NCBI GenBank assembly: GCA_934047225.1
Contig: OW203988.1
Location: 3,072,229 to 3,136,228, forward strand
DNA: 64,000 bases
Reading direction: 5' to 3'
Source of the DNA: Ypsolopha sequella
Lineage: Eukaryota; Arthropoda; Insecta; Lepidoptera; Ypsolophidae
The notes beneath the pieces were generated by a model, which was given only the letters and a program-made list of their open reading frames with translations, was not told the origin of the DNA and did not search any database. Position 1 is the first letter of the stretch, and each line of letters opens with the position of its first letter. Of the stretch, positions 43,564 to 54,690 are shown one piece after another. A program made the position numbers and the translations under genes.

Positions 43564-44786
43564 GTGTGGAAGAGCGTGATGAAAGTGATGAGAGGGTGGT
43601 TTAGTTTTTCTGTCAGTTAGTGTTTTCTGTTCAGTTCATGGTTGTAGTGGGCACCAAGTGACCAGATGTAGGACGACTCCCAGGTTCTGAATTAAAAATT
43701 ATGTTGGATTTTTATTGTATAGACATTTAAAAATAGTAAGAAACATGAACAATCCTTGTGAAATCAGAGAGAGACGTTCCCAGACAATCCTAATCACCAT
43801 AAAACCAAACATCGATCCGAGCGAGCATAACATCAAAACATACATCTTGTGGACCTCTGTTCCAAAGAGGCTCTCAAAAAAGGTCATAAACAAGCTTCCT
43901 CCATACCCTGATTATGGAGGCAATTTTTGTTTTCTTCCCTACATTATGCTGATACATTCCTGGATTGATTCAGATCCGAGTCAGGTCGAGATGCATAAAA
44001 CATGTGACCTTCCGATCATGCCAGGGTTCGCTGAATATGCGAATAGGCTATCGTATAGACTTGTGTCTAGGGTCTTTAAAATGTCGATAAGATATCTCCT
44101 TCTATCGATGTATCGCGTGCGCGTGCCATGAGACCAGACCTTGACCAAGCATTCAAACATTTTTACCGACTTAAAAAGTATGTTTTTAAAACAAGAACAC
44201 CATCTATTTAGTAGGGTTACTTACCCGAACTCTCGACCAACTCAATTTTGCAGGTTTGTTTGTTTATTAGTCTAATGAGTCTAAATTGTAAAAATCAAAT
44301 CACATGTTTTTGTAATAAAAGTAAATGATATACCCGTATAACACGTTCAATATAATAATTTAAAAAAACAATATATACTAATACTAATACTTTTCCATAA
44401 CACTACCCTCACAGAGCGAGTCCGACCCATACTTGAACGTTTTTATTTAAGGGGGGCTTATCCCAATTTTGTCTCTTTTCTGATTGATTTTAAACCATAA
44501 AATTGTGGTATTTTGTGCCTGAAAAAAATATATGTATTAGATACATTCTTTCGGCAAACTTTTTTGCAGTTCAAATTGCGATACGTTATACTTCGCTCGA
44601 TCGAAAAAAACTCCGAAATTTGGTCGATTTTTCATGTTTTTTTTTCGTTTCATATAAATTTTACATAACCAAACCGTAGGAAAATTATTGGAAATTAAGG
44701 CAAATGTAATTCAGTAAGTACTTTTGCGGATAGTTTCCTGAAAATTTTAGCGTAAAAACGTTTTTTTAGCGAAAAACGTGTTTTTT
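43564..44786. other. Interval with one 138-codon open frame of unknown status
   Basis: The plus-strand frame 43715-44131 is open for 138 codons but has no known domain, an overlapping minus-strand frame, and a length near chance expectation for the window. No splice or promoter context supports it. Confidence 0.3.
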
Positions 44787-44905
44787 AAGAGCGCTCAATG
44801 TTTTGGTTGTCGTAACAGCCACGGCTCAGAGCGCACTATTTTAAACTAGAACAAAAGGTAATAGAGTTCAGTTCTACTTGATGCAAAGTGAGGTGTTCAA
44901 TGTCA
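44787..44905 (+). repeat. Dispersed repeat with GTCGTAACAGCCACGGCT, copy 2
   Basis: Same block order as 15065-15180, including GCGCACTATTTTAAA and AGAGTTCAGTT. Confidence 0.65.
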
Positions 44906-45173
44906 GGGATAACGGGATAATTGTAATTGCTAAGATTATATGATTTATTTACAGCGAATTCCATATAAGACTGCGGTACAAGGTAAAAAAGTCAATTAGG
45001 AACGATTTTTATAATTGAATTAAAAACATCTTCGACGGAGCTGCCTGGAACATCGCATCTTTGTCTTTCACGGGCCAGCGACTTATTAGTTTATCTACAA
45101 AGATCTGACTCTTCCGATTTTGTAACTATGAGATGTTGATACAACAGTAATGCAGATGTTTAAATAACTTGCA

Positions 45174-45299
45174 AATGAGTTTGTCTCCTACACGAAGATT
45201 TTTATGAAAATCAATTACGTTTAAAAAACTAAAAACAAAAGCAAAATTATAAACTATTGTCATTCAAAATGAGCTTAACAGCATAGATCGTGACTTCAT
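45174..45299 (-). repeat. Repeat G, copy 2, cut by a LINE tail
   Basis: CACGAAGATTTTTATGAAAA, TCAAT.ACGTTTAAAAA and GAGCTTAACAGCATAGATCG match 52687-52830. The match stops exactly where the LINE microsatellite starts. Confidence 0.65.
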
Positions 45300-45590
45300 A
45301 TTCAAATTCAAATTCAAAAAGTTTATTTTGCAAAGTAGGTATATATAATACACGTTTCACAAGTCAAATTTTAATCTTGTAAAAATATATGTAAGTAATA
45401 ATATAATAAATGTACATGAACTACTTAGATTAAATGTTTATTTAATTTATGTAGCAATATATATACGATTCAAATTATAGGTAAAATATTATTATACAAG
45501 GTGAAATCTAATCAACCGCCCGAACCCATACCGGAGACCCGGCCAGGGACCAGGAACAAGGTTCAATGATCACCAACCGATAGGTCAAGA
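45300..45590 (-). mobile_element. LINE 3'-end fragment, copy 2
   Basis: AAATTCAAATTCAAAAAGTT then GGTGAAATCTAATCAACCGC, CCGGAGACCCGGCCAGGGAC. Same element as 19374-19786 but truncated about 120 bp earlier. Confidence 0.65.
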
Positions 45591-46089
45591 TAGCGAATTC
45601 AAAGTGATAAATACGGCTATTTTGGTAATAATAGGATATTTCACTTCAGAAGACGAGTAATGTACTTACTGCCTTGCATATCGACATAACCTAAAGTACA
45701 CTAGAGCCCTGTAAGTTGTTCAGAAGGATAAAGTCTTGCGTCTTGACATTTCTGTTTGCGGCGGAATTATCCTGATTTGTTACCGTTTCTGGTACCAAAG
45801 AAGTCTTAGTGGAATGTAAACGACAAGTTTAGAAGCTGGAAGGCCGCAGTAAAATCGAGGATCGAAAGAACTTTCAGATTCACTTAACAGTTTTGTTATG
45901 TGTGTGGTCTCCTTAATTCTAAAAATATCTTGAGAACTTCATAATGAGTGTACTTACAATGTTTATTTAAATCTACAAAGATAAACATGAATTATGTTAA
46001 TTCTTGTATTTACCTAGAAATTGGTGTTGAATATTTTATTTTGAAATAATTTTAGGCTTCCAGGCCCCGTAGCATAATAAGGCGATTAG
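45591..46089. other. Interval without recognised feature
   Basis: AT-rich sequence, no partner seen. Confidence 0.3.
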
Positions 46090-46212
46090 TGTCGCCAATA
46101 AGCAGTTCGATGTTTGTCGGTACGAATATTGACGGAAACGACATTGAAATAACGTTCATATCAGCGCGCATTGCAAAGTGGCTCTTACGACGCGACGCTC
46201 GCTGCGTCCTTG
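46090..46212 (-). repeat. Dispersed repeat N, copy 2
   Basis: Inverse of 6110-6245: GGAAACGACATTGAAAT, AAAGTGGCTCTTACGACG. The 63-bp tandem array starts 17 bp to its right. Confidence 0.55.
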
Positions 46213-46228
46213 ATAGGTTGAAATAGGA

Positions 46229-46620
46229 AAAAATAAATTGAATAATCCTATGTTATGTTTATAGCTATCAAGTTTATCTATTACTCAAAGCAAAAATAAA
46301 TTGAATAATCCTATGTTATGTTTATAGCTATCAAGTTTATCTATTACTCAAAGCAAAAATAAATTGAATAATCCTATGTTATGTTTATAGCTATCAAGTT
46401 TATCTATTACTCAAAGCAAAAATAAATTGAATAATCCTATGTTATGTTTATAGCTATCAAGTTTATCTATTACTCAAAGCAAAAATAAATTGAATAATCC
46501 TATGTTATGTTTATAGCTATCAAGTTTATCTATTACTCAAAGCAAAAATAAATTGAATAATCCTATGTTATGTTTATAGCTATCAAGTTTATCTATTACT
46601 CAAAGCAAAAATAAATTCAA
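46229..46620. repeat. 63-bp tandem array, six units plus a partial
   Basis: Units begin with AAATAAATTGAATAATCCTA at 46231, 46294, 46357, 46420, 46483 and 46546, with a partial at 46609. I see no differences among the full units, so the array expanded recently or is kept uniform. Units contain stops in all plus frames, so not coding. Confidence 0.97.
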
Positions 46621-47049
46621 TCAACTAAGCTTAAGCGGAGCAGTAGGCAAAAAATACCATTCGGTTGAAATTTTTTTCATACAGAAGTTTTGATGAAAAT
46701 GAAAAAGAAAATGGTGCATATTATGTTGTCTTAGAGTTGTTTATTCATATATATTTTTTTCAATATTTTTGATGTGGCCATAAACGAGAAGTAGACTTTA
46801 GAAAGTACCCATTTGGCGATACTAAGCCCCTTAATCGCACGCGACGCGGCTTAGTTGAATAACATGCGCAAGGAGCGTGCTGACATACATCGTGTCATGC
46901 TCCTCGCACATGCGATTAAACATTATTGCTCACCGTTATACTATCTTCCTCGTAGAACTATTGCGGATAATGAGCTTGGCTCCTGAATTTAAATATCAGT
47001 GTATTTTGTATGGAAACTGAATAATTATTTATTGCAAAGCACAAAATTT
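46621..47049. other. Interval without recognised feature
   Basis: A more GC-rich stretch with GCGACGCGGC and an imperfect palindrome around TGCTGACATACATCG (46830-46920), otherwise unassigned. Confidence 0.3.
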
Positions 47050-47189
47050 TGAATTTTTGAAAAATTCCTCTCATTTCATTACCGAAGTTAGCGATAGCGA
47101 TATTTATCACTTTTTGGTATGAAATCGTGTCGAATGACGTCACGATACATGCCGTTGCGCTCACTTTGATTGCCAATAGCTTCGTACTT
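47050..47189 (+). repeat. Repeat G, copy 3, cut by a LINE tail
   Basis: ACCGAAGTTAGCGATAGCGA, AATGACGTCACGATACATGC and GCTCACTTTGATTGCCAATA as in 9066-9195; ends at the LINE microsatellite. Confidence 0.7.
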
Positions 47190-47606
47190 CAAATTCAAAC
47201 AGTTTATTTTGAAAACTAGGTACCTAGGTATACATAATACACTTTTTACACGTCAAATTTAATCTAATAAAAAGATATGTAGTAAAATAATAAATGAACA
47301 TGGACTAGATTAAAGGTTTATTTTATTTATGTAGCAATATATGTACGATTAAAATGATAGGTCAAATATATTCTTTATTCTTTTATTATTTTATATTCTT
47401 TATTATATACGTAAAATATAGTATATTATACAAGGTGAAATCCAATCAACTGCCCGAACCCATACCGGAGACCCGGCCGGTGACCAGGAACAAGGTTCAA
47501 TGATCACCAACCGAGCCCCCAGCATGAATCCAGGCGGCCGACCAAATCACATCCTATATACCACATACTAATAGGTTATATATGTAAATACATGCCTACC
47601 TCCGCC
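47190..47606 (-). mobile_element. LINE 3'-end fragment, copy 3
   Basis: CAAATTCAAACAGTTTATTT at the left, then ATACACTTTTTACACGTC, CCCGGCCGGTGACCAGGAAC and CAGGCGGCCGACCAAATC. An extra AT-rich segment of about 50 bp (47368-47415) is present compared with 19374-19786. Confidence 0.65.
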
Positions 47607-47872
47607 TACTTTATTGAGATATCAATCATTTGTTTTTAATAAAAATCTTCATTTAGGAGACAAGCTCATTGTGCAGATTCACTTTTAATTGCCTTGGTAA
47701 TAACGGTGAAAAGTGGTTCAATTGAACTTTCTCTTATAGTACATAATTATGTTGTCAGAATATAAACTTTACTTATATATTTGTACGTAATGAATGAAAT
47801 CTCAATCACGGACGTGTTAATATTTTTTTTTATTATCTTGGGATTCAAAATGTCTACCCGTTTTAGTTTTAC

Positions 47873-48083
47873 CACAAAATAGATACTACCAGAAAGCTAA
47901 CTCGACGACGGAGCGAAAACAGACGCACACATGCATAGACGCGTACGTATGATGATCTCGGCAGAATTTCGTATTGGCATTCGACCGACTTCATCCGAGA
48001 TCGTCGTACGTACGCGTCTATGTGTGCGTGCGCCTGTTGTCGCTAGTTATGCGGAGTGAACCTTCTGTAAGTGGTTATTTTGT
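47873..48083. mobile_element. hAT-type MITE family I, copy 2
   Basis: CACAAAATAGATACTACCAG to GTAAGTGGTTATTTTGT. Flanks AGTTTTAC (47865-47872) and GGTTTTAC (48084-48091) match at 7 of 8. Central palindrome GCGTACGTATGATGATCTCG as in 24031-24241. Confidence 0.85.
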
Positions 48084-48180
48084 GGTTTTACTGTCAGCAT
48101 AGACCAAACACACACCTGACATATTACGTCTTAGTATGGGATTTGAGCGATCGACAATGGTATCGATTCGGTATATCACG

Positions 48181-48297
48181 ACTTAACTTATTTGACAGGA
48201 CTAACCTTATTTTAAGCGTCTTGTCTTTGTCCTTTCGATACAGAAAGAAAAAGACAGAACGCTAAAATTAAGTTTAGTCCTGTCAAATAAGTTAAGT
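48181..48297. mobile_element. Small palindromic MITE (ACTTAACTTATTTGACAGGA)
   Basis: ACTTAACTTATTTGACAGGA then CTAA, TTTTAAGCG on the left; the complement on the right ends AAGTTAAGT. 38-bp arms, 40-bp loop. Confidence 0.8.
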
Positions 48298-48455
48298 TGT
48301 GTTACACCAAATACTTTGTTTATAATGTTATCTCTATCTCCATGTGCGAATATTATAGACGGATATAATGTGTAAGTAAGACGTGGATACTTTGGATCGC
48401 CATTTTCTATTCCTTAGTTCTTTTGATTCGGGTTATATTAATTTATTATTTACTT

Positions 48456-48785
48456 AAATTAACATTATATAATTTCAGTATAGAAACGCAGAAAGAAAAG
48501 TAAATCTGGATGTGAGGAGCTCTGAACCGGGATTCGAACCCGGGACCTCTCGTCTCAACACAACTCGTGAATTTACCGATGTGCTTTTCCGATGTGGCTC
48601 AGTGGTTAGAGCAATCGCCCGGTAAGCGAGAGGTCCCGGGTTCGAATAACGGTTCAGAGCTCCTCACATCCAGATTTACTTTTCTTTCTACGTTTCTATA
48701 CTGCAATGATATAATGTTAATTTATATCTCCTTGCGATGGATAAATTGCCAAGTGTTCAAACATAGAAATTTATTTATGTCATAG
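48456..48785 (+). mobile_element. Palindromic tRNA-derived retroposon, full copy
   Basis: 330 bp flanked by an exact 12-bp duplication TATTATTTACTT (48444-48455, 48786-48797). The right half holds a tRNA-like sequence: A box TGGCTCAGTGGTT (48594-48606), anticodon loop CCGGTAA on a short stem (GGT at the anticodon position), and GGTTCGAAT (48639-48647). The left half is its inverse, with an intact B box GGTTCGAATCC on the minus strand (48530-48540). Outer arms with AAATCTGGATGTGAGGAGCT continue the palindrome to both ends; a 63-nt tail (from TATCTCCTTGCGATGG) is on the right only. Second copy at 2602-2846, half-copy at 59065-59165. Confidence 0.8.
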
Positions 48786-48984
48786 TATTATTTACTTATT
48801 TATTTGTTATAATTTTTGTTGGTCAAACGTTTTATTTTGAACAAAACTGTCTGACAGCAGTAGGAAAATTTGACTCCACCCAACGACATTCTCCCTAACA
48901 AATGACAAACAATCTTTTAAAAATAATTGAAAAAAGCTTACGTCAAATGTTACCAAGGTTTTATGGACTAGAAATTTATTTGCC

Positions 48985-49138
48985 TACCTGAGTGTTTACT
49001 GCGCGCCATCAGCAAGTGGTAAGTATACAAACACTGCATATAGAAAGTCATTAGTGCATACTCGATCGGACAAGATTCGAACCTGGATCTCAAGATTGAG
49101 AGTCCGAAGTCCTTTCGGCTGAGTTACCGCCGCCGCTT
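48985..49138 (-). mobile_element. tRNA-derived SINE, minus strand
   Basis: On the minus strand: GCGGCGGTAACTCAGCCGAA, CTCTCAATCTTGAGATCC, B box GGTTCGAATCT (rc of 49077-49087 region). Body reaches about 48985 with ATGGCGCGCAGTAAACACTC. Same head family as 17337 and 34974. Confidence 0.6.
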
Positions 49139-49227
49139 ATTTTTGAATATCATAAACAAAGTGTTTGAGGAGTCAATCATCGAGGAATTCGAATAAAAAG
49201 GTCTAAAAAAATAAAATTTTTAATATA

Positions 49228-49322
49228 TGACGTCACGACGTTGTTCTCCGAGGGGGTGTCAGAAATGTTCCCAAGTGTGAGTGTAAGTCACAACCGACAA
49301 TTGGTACGCCCGCTTTTCACAA
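49228..49322 (-). repeat. SINE family B tail fragment
   Basis: GACGTCACGACGTTGTTCTC, GAGGGGGTGTCAGAAATGTT, GTGTAAGTCACAACCGAC, GGTACGCCCGCTTTTCAC. Confidence 0.6.
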
Positions 49323-50119
49323 CAATTAAGGCGCTACGGAAAAATATTCGACACTATTAGAACTTGCATATCTACTTCAATGAAGAAGGTATTATTTTGA
49401 TAAAATGGTAAATTATTTTTGGAATCTTTTTCTAGGGATCCGCTTAAACAGAAAAGCGATTGGAGAAATTCGGCTTGATACAAATAATCACTGAAATTAG
49501 GTCTTTCTCGATACCAATTCTTATGGTTTGACAATTTGGAATGACATATGGACTGCAATAATTATATTGTATAAGATGGGTTGTAACCTCAGAACATTTA
49601 AATAGTTAGAAAAGCCTTGGAGCTGTATGCGTACCAGAACCTTTGTCGCCTCACACCCACAGGCACACACCTTGTCGTAATTGAAATACTATCAAAACTT
49701 TAATCCAAATGGTTGTTCTTTCTACGCACAACAAATGGCTTATATCGAAAACTTATCAAATGAAAAAACTACCGTATCTCTGTGTAAAACGGTGTATTTT
49801 TCAAACAAACGATTTCATTTACGACGTTTTAGTTTTGATACCATGTGACCATTATAAACCTACCGGCTTTAGGTGGTTGCTAACTTGACCGGAGCGGTAT
49901 TGCGAACTTAATATTAAACACAGTCTGATTATATGACGTGATGATTTATTGCTAGTGATGGGAACAGATGTATTTTCTTAACGTAAAACTTCGACTAACT
50001 TTTTTTATAATCAATCGAGAAACCAATTTGCTCTAATTTGTGTGTTGTTTTTTTTTCTATATTTATTATCTTGTTTTACATATTTTAGTAAAATTGTTTT
50101 AACGTGTATTAGGTGTATA
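49323..50119. other. AT-rich interval, no gene recognised
   Basis: The 74-codon minus-strand frame at its start is unsupported; nothing else recognised. Confidence 0.3.
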
Positions 50120-50172
50120 TAAGGTGATTTCGTTGATATAGCCAAATTCATACTTGAAACTTTGTAAGTAAT
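50120..50172. repeat. MITE family D end fragment
   Basis: TATAAGGTGATTTCGTTGAT, GCCAAATTCATACTTGAA, CTTTGTAAGTAAT: only the left end of family D is present, cut by the SINE B tail that follows. Confidence 0.5.
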
Positions 50173-50174
50173 AT

Positions 50175-50282
50175 ATGGTCACGACATGAATCCCCGAGGG
50201 GGTATCAGAGGTATTCCGAGTGTGAACTGTGAAATGCAAGTTACAGTCCACACTCGGTACACCCGCGTTTCACCGACGAATA
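50175..50282 (-). repeat. SINE family B tail, complete fragment
   Basis: ATGGTCACGACATGAATCCC, GGGGGTATCAGAGGTATTCC, AACTGTGAAATGCAAGTTAC, CACTCGGTACACCCGCGTTT. Best reference for the tail in the window. Confidence 0.65.
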
Positions 50283-50444
50283 TATTAAGATTTAATGTAT
50301 TTTAAATTATATTATGGTAGCTTCAAAATAATTGGATTTGTCATAAACACTCTTATGGAAAATCCCATTTCAAAGGAGAATGGGCGTTTTGGTCCATACC
50401 ACCAATACACTTGTGTTAGGTGACATAAAATAGGTGTTATATAT

Positions 50445-51553
50445 AATAACATTCGAGAAACCGTTAAAAGTTACACCAAAATCGACCGGGTAACTGTACA
50501 ATCAAGGAGAAAAGTTTTCATATAAAATGTATGAGAAAATATTTAAAACCGCACAAGTGTGTTTATTTACTCTACGGTGTAATTCTAAGCTATGCATAAG
50601 TATAAATACTTATTTTTCAATATCTATGATATATTTGTAAAGTCGAGAACAAAAGTTTTCGGGTGAAATGTATGAAAAAACATTTGAAAGTGTAAAAGTG
50701 TATTTTATTTACTCTACAACGTAATTCTAAGCTATGCATATGTATGTCTAAAAAGTGTATAAGTGTCTGTTTATTTACTCTATATGGTAATTCTAAGCTA
50801 TGCATATGATTAAATACTTATTTATCAACATATAAGGGGCATCTGCACAGTCAAGGAAGTGTGTATTTATTTACTCTTCAGTGTAATTCCAAGCTCTTTT
50901 TTTCTATATATTTTGTAAAAACCTTTAGTATGTTATACCAACTTTCATACTGTAACTACTATAAATATATATTCAAGATATGCATGCATAGCTTAGAATT
51001 ACCCTGTTGGATAATTAAACACACATTTATATACTTTTAAATATTTTAGCAAAAACTTTTTTCCTCGACTATACAGATTCCCTATATCTTGATAAATAAT
51101 CAATTGAACACGTGCATAGCTTAGAATTACCCTATAGATTAAATAATCACACATTCATACATTTTTTTAAATTTTTATCCCGAAGCTTTTGACCTCGACT
51201 GTACATTTTACCCTATATATTTTGATAAATGTTTTCAGACTGTTAAGCTACGATGTTAAGCTACGTAGCTTAGAATTACATTGTAGAGTAATTAAAACAC
51301 GCTTTAACACTTTCATTTTTTTTTCATACATTTCACACGAATAGGTACTTTTGTTCTCGACTGTACAAATATCTCATGTATTTTGAAAAATATGTATTTA
51401 TGCATAGCCAAGAATTACACCGTAGAGGAAATAAACGCACACTTATTCACTTTTAAATATTTTCTCATACATTTTATATAAAAACTTTTCTCCTTGCTTG
51501 TACAGTTATCCGGTCGATTTTGGAGTAACTGACAACGGTTTCTCGAATGTTAT
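50445..51553. mobile_element. 1.1-kb foldback element with subrepeat-built arms
   Basis: Left edge TAACATTCGAGAAACCGTTA, right edge its complement ending GAATGTTA. Each arm of about 500 bp is made of at least four related units containing GTAATTCTAAGCTATGCAT (left: 50581, 50723, 50789, 50885; inverted on the right: about 50985, 51113, 51267, 51401). Units also share TTTATTTACTCTACGGTG, GAAAAGTTTTC, AAATGTATGAGAAAA and a CGACTGTACA-type word. Outer parts of the arms match best (AAAATCGACCGGGTAACTGT). No coding frame. The architecture resembles Drosophila foldback (FB) elements; sequence relation to FB is not claimed. Confidence 0.8.
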
Positions 51554-52673
51554 AAAAGTTTTATCTTAAATCTTAATTTAAGAATATCGCTCAAGGAATA
51601 AAACACGTCTATCGATTGTGTGACACCGCGATACGGCACAACACTAGCGAGCAAGTTTGACAAGTAGGAAGAGCATACATTACTTGTTTACTACATCTTA
51701 GCCAAAATTGTGAGCGTACATTGCCGGTAATGTATATTTTTGTTGTCACCATGAGTAAATTAGTTATTTATCTAAAATTCTCATATTATACAAAGTTTTT
51801 ATAATTACAGGTGAAAGGAAATATCTCAATTTTTCCAGTTTGCTTTCTTATTCGTGATTCTGCAAGTAATTATTGCACAAGACGGCATTTCTCTTTAGAT
51901 TAGGCAGAGCTGTTCACAGAGTCACGGTTCGCGTGCGACTATGGGCAGCGATCGCGTGTTTCGGTCTAAGTATTGATGTTCAACAGTAGTTGTGGCGCGC
52001 GTGACACGCCCACTTAGCCTTTCTATTTGATTTAAATGTTCTGTGGTTGTAACAGTATCTAGGACCTGGTTGAACGAAATTTTGATAGCAACTTTAGTAC
52101 ATTTTATATTAATAGAAAACCGACTTTTTGCTAAATTTTCTCGAATCCGTCCCTACCGCACTGAGGATTTTTTTGCATATGGAGTAAAAGGGACAATAAA
52201 ACTTTTACATATCGCCTTAAGACGTTCCAAACGTCGCTACGCCGCTTTATTTGAATACCATTGTAAGTATAATCTAGCGCTTCTCAGCTACACAGGGATG
52301 CATTCGTTTTCCCATAACAACTCGTCAGTGCTTTCAAACAGATATGACATTGTTATGGCATCCGCGTTCTTAGTAGAGCTCAGTTCAAATTTCTTTCGAA
52401 GATATTAAAAGAATGCTTGTATGAAGTCGATTTGACCCACATTACAGGGAAACGGGAAGAAATGTTGAAAGTTCCATGCAAGTTTTAACCGACTTTAGAA
52501 AAGGAGGTTTATGAATTTCATAATTCATTGTGCGGGTATGTCTAATTTTCAATTGTACAAACCAATAAATACGTGTGATAACGTGTAACTATATTCTTTA
52601 ACTTAGGGTTATTAAAATAGTAAGCAAAATCTGATTTTCATTTCTCTTTTCTCTATCGTGTCACATGACCTCT
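51554..52673. other. Interval without supported gene
   Basis: The 121-codon frame 52043-52408 has no known domain and lacks context. TTTTAACCGACTTTAGAAAA then GGAGGTTTATGAATTTC (52484-52520) is a diverged form of a word common at lepidopteran LINE ends. Confidence 0.35.
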
Positions 52674-52915
52674 AATGAGCCCATCTCCTGCATGAAGATT
52701 TTTATGAAAATCAATCGCGTTTAAAAAGTTAAAAACAGCAGTAAAATTATTTTTCCAATATCTCAAAAAAGGACGAACTTATGGGCAAACATATTGAGCT
52801 TAACGGTATATTACGTGATGTCATTTGACACGATTTCATACCTATAATGCTAAATATCGCTATCGCTAACTTCGGTAAAAATAAGAATCTTTCAAAAATT
52901 CAATAAATTTTGTAC
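52674..52915 (-). repeat. Repeat G, longest copy
   Basis: ATGAAGATTTTTATGAAAAT, GCGTTTAAAAAGTTAAAAAC, TTGAGCTTAACGGTATATTA, GACACGATTTCATACC and TATCGCTATCGCTAACTTCG. Joins the two partial forms seen at 9066/47050 and 45174. Confidence 0.7.
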
Positions 52916-53689
52916 TAAGTAATTAATCAGTCATTTATTAATTAGATACTACAAATATTTCAATACAGAAGTCGCGTCCATTGTAAGCGCTTTTCTCTTT
53001 ACTAAATTTGTTTAAAGAAAAATCATCTTCGGGCTATTATAGATGGACGTTAGTATGCCAATTACATATATTGGTGAAATTCTGAAGAAGGGCCAAGTAG
53101 AAAACATCCGGAACGGAACATCTTGTATGACTAAACTGATGGATGTAGAAGTGACGAAAGAGGTGTGTCAGGGTCGTTGCACTGCTTAACCATTTAAAAA
53201 AAAGCGTAATAATGTATGTATGTGTTATTTTTACATACGCTGTTTTTCTTGAGATTATGCAAAAAAAGAAAGAAAGAAGTCAGCTAAAAAGTTGTTGTTC
53301 CTTTATAATTTAACGTCGGTGTAGTTTTTCTGTTAACTTTTTTCGTGTTCTTATTTGAACAATGCTGTAGGTACAGGAATGGTATTGTGAATTAAAGATC
53401 AAAGCCCGCGTGAGAGAACATGCCAGTTGGTTTTCAAATTCTTCCAAGATTGTAACTGCATAAAGATCTGATTTCAAACTACTTGTCCAAAAGTCACGGG
53501 AGTAAAATTTTTCGTGTATCAAAAAAGCAGAGCTTTACTGAAACTTAATTTTCAAATTAAACCTACTTATTGTGTTATAAAGGTACTACTAGTTGCTACT
53601 TAAGTTCCCTTGTGGTGTATAAACTAGGCTCATAGAAACTATATAGGCTCGTAGAAAAAATTATGAGAAACTTTGCGTCGAGTTAGAAG
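52916..53689. other. Interval without recognised feature
   Basis: AT-rich, with short A/G runs at 53262-53280. Unsupported frames only. Confidence 0.3.
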
Positions 53690-53860
53690 CCTGATTTTTT
53701 AACAGCACTATGGGGCCGTGGACTTCTGGAGGAGATATGAGTTTTTACTTGATGTCTCATAGGGGGCCCAGCAAAAGTGTCTTGACAGACAGACGGACAA
53801 CAAAGTGATCCTATAAGGGTTCCGTTATTTTCATTTTGAGGTACGGAACCCTAAAAAAAA
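53690..53860 (+). repeat. Repeat H tail fragment
   Basis: GACAGACAGACGGACAACAA then AGTGATCCTATAAGGGTTCC and GAGGTACGGAACCCTAAAAA: a characteristic tail word of this lepidopteran repeat. It sits 27 bp upstream of a full copy. Confidence 0.6.
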
Positions 53861-53886
53861 CAAATCATGAATACCATTGCAAAAAA

Positions 53887-54690
53887 ACCGGCCAAGTGCG
53901 AGTCAGACTCGCATACCTAGTGTTCCGTATTGTAGAGGATAAATTTAACTTAGTAAGTTTTTTTCGTGAACTTCCCAACCGCTTTATTATTCTTGTAATC
54001 TTTACGTAAACACATTACCATGATTTTTTTCATATTTTTTGGTCCACCAGTTTTGGAGATAAGGGGGGAGACATAAATTTTTTTGTGGTTTTTGAAGGTT
54101 TTCTCGAAATAGATGCAATTAAATAAAGCCAAACTATATATTTTTACAATCAACTTTTTAATACCTACAATTTGATACCCTTGTATTTTTATAAAATACA
54201 TGTATTTTTTATTTTTCTTACTTTTTTATATTTCTCATTTGTGCGCAATTTTTTTTGATTGCTACAGTTTTCCTGTTTTTGGCCAATACGATCTACAAGC
54301 GAATTTTTTTTTCATATTTTTCGGTCTACCAGTTTCGGAGATAAGGGGGGGACACATGCGAACACACATATTTTTTAAAGATTTCTCGCAATCAGTGCCA
54401 ATAAATATAATAAAAGTGTACCTACATTTTTACAATCAACTTTTTAATATCTACAATTTTATATCCATATTGTATTTTAGGACAATATTTTTTATTTTTC
54501 TCACTTTATTTTTAGAAATATTTAGAACCATTTCAAATTTTTTTTCACCGTGATATGTGGGGAAATTAACGCTATTTTTGTGCCAAATTTCATGTCTTCA
54601 TCTTTAACGTTGCTACAGATATGAGGCTGACGGACGGACAACGGAGTCTCACCATAAAGGTTCCTTTTGTACCTTTTAGGTACAGAACCT
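53887..54690 (+). repeat. Repeat H, long copy with internal duplication
   Basis: Head AACCGGCCAAGTGCGAGTCA then GACTCGCATACC; tail CTGACGGACGGACAACGGAG, TCTCACC, GGTACAGAACCTTG. A block TTTTTCATATTTTT-GGTC(C/T)ACCAGTTT-GGAGATAAGGGGG occurs twice (about 54025-54070 and 54310-54350), which explains why this copy is about 180 bp longer than 20425-21046. The 117-codon T-rich frame on top of it is not a gene. Confidence 0.65.

Noticed and set aside
43715..44131. 138-codon plus-strand open frame
   Set aside because: About one frame of this size is expected by chance in 64 kb of this composition; no domain, promoter, splice site or homologous copy supports it.
48594..48665. Functional tRNA-Thr gene (anticodon GGT)
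   Set aside because: The T-arm 3' strand (AACGG) does not pair with the 5' strand, no acceptor stem is formed, and the whole unit is an insertion with a 12-bp duplication.
52043..52408. 121-codon frame
   Set aside because: No recognisable domain or gene context, and chance length.
54200..54553. 117-codon phenylalanine-rich frame
   Set aside because: T-rich interior of repeat H; the frame also includes part of the duplicated block.
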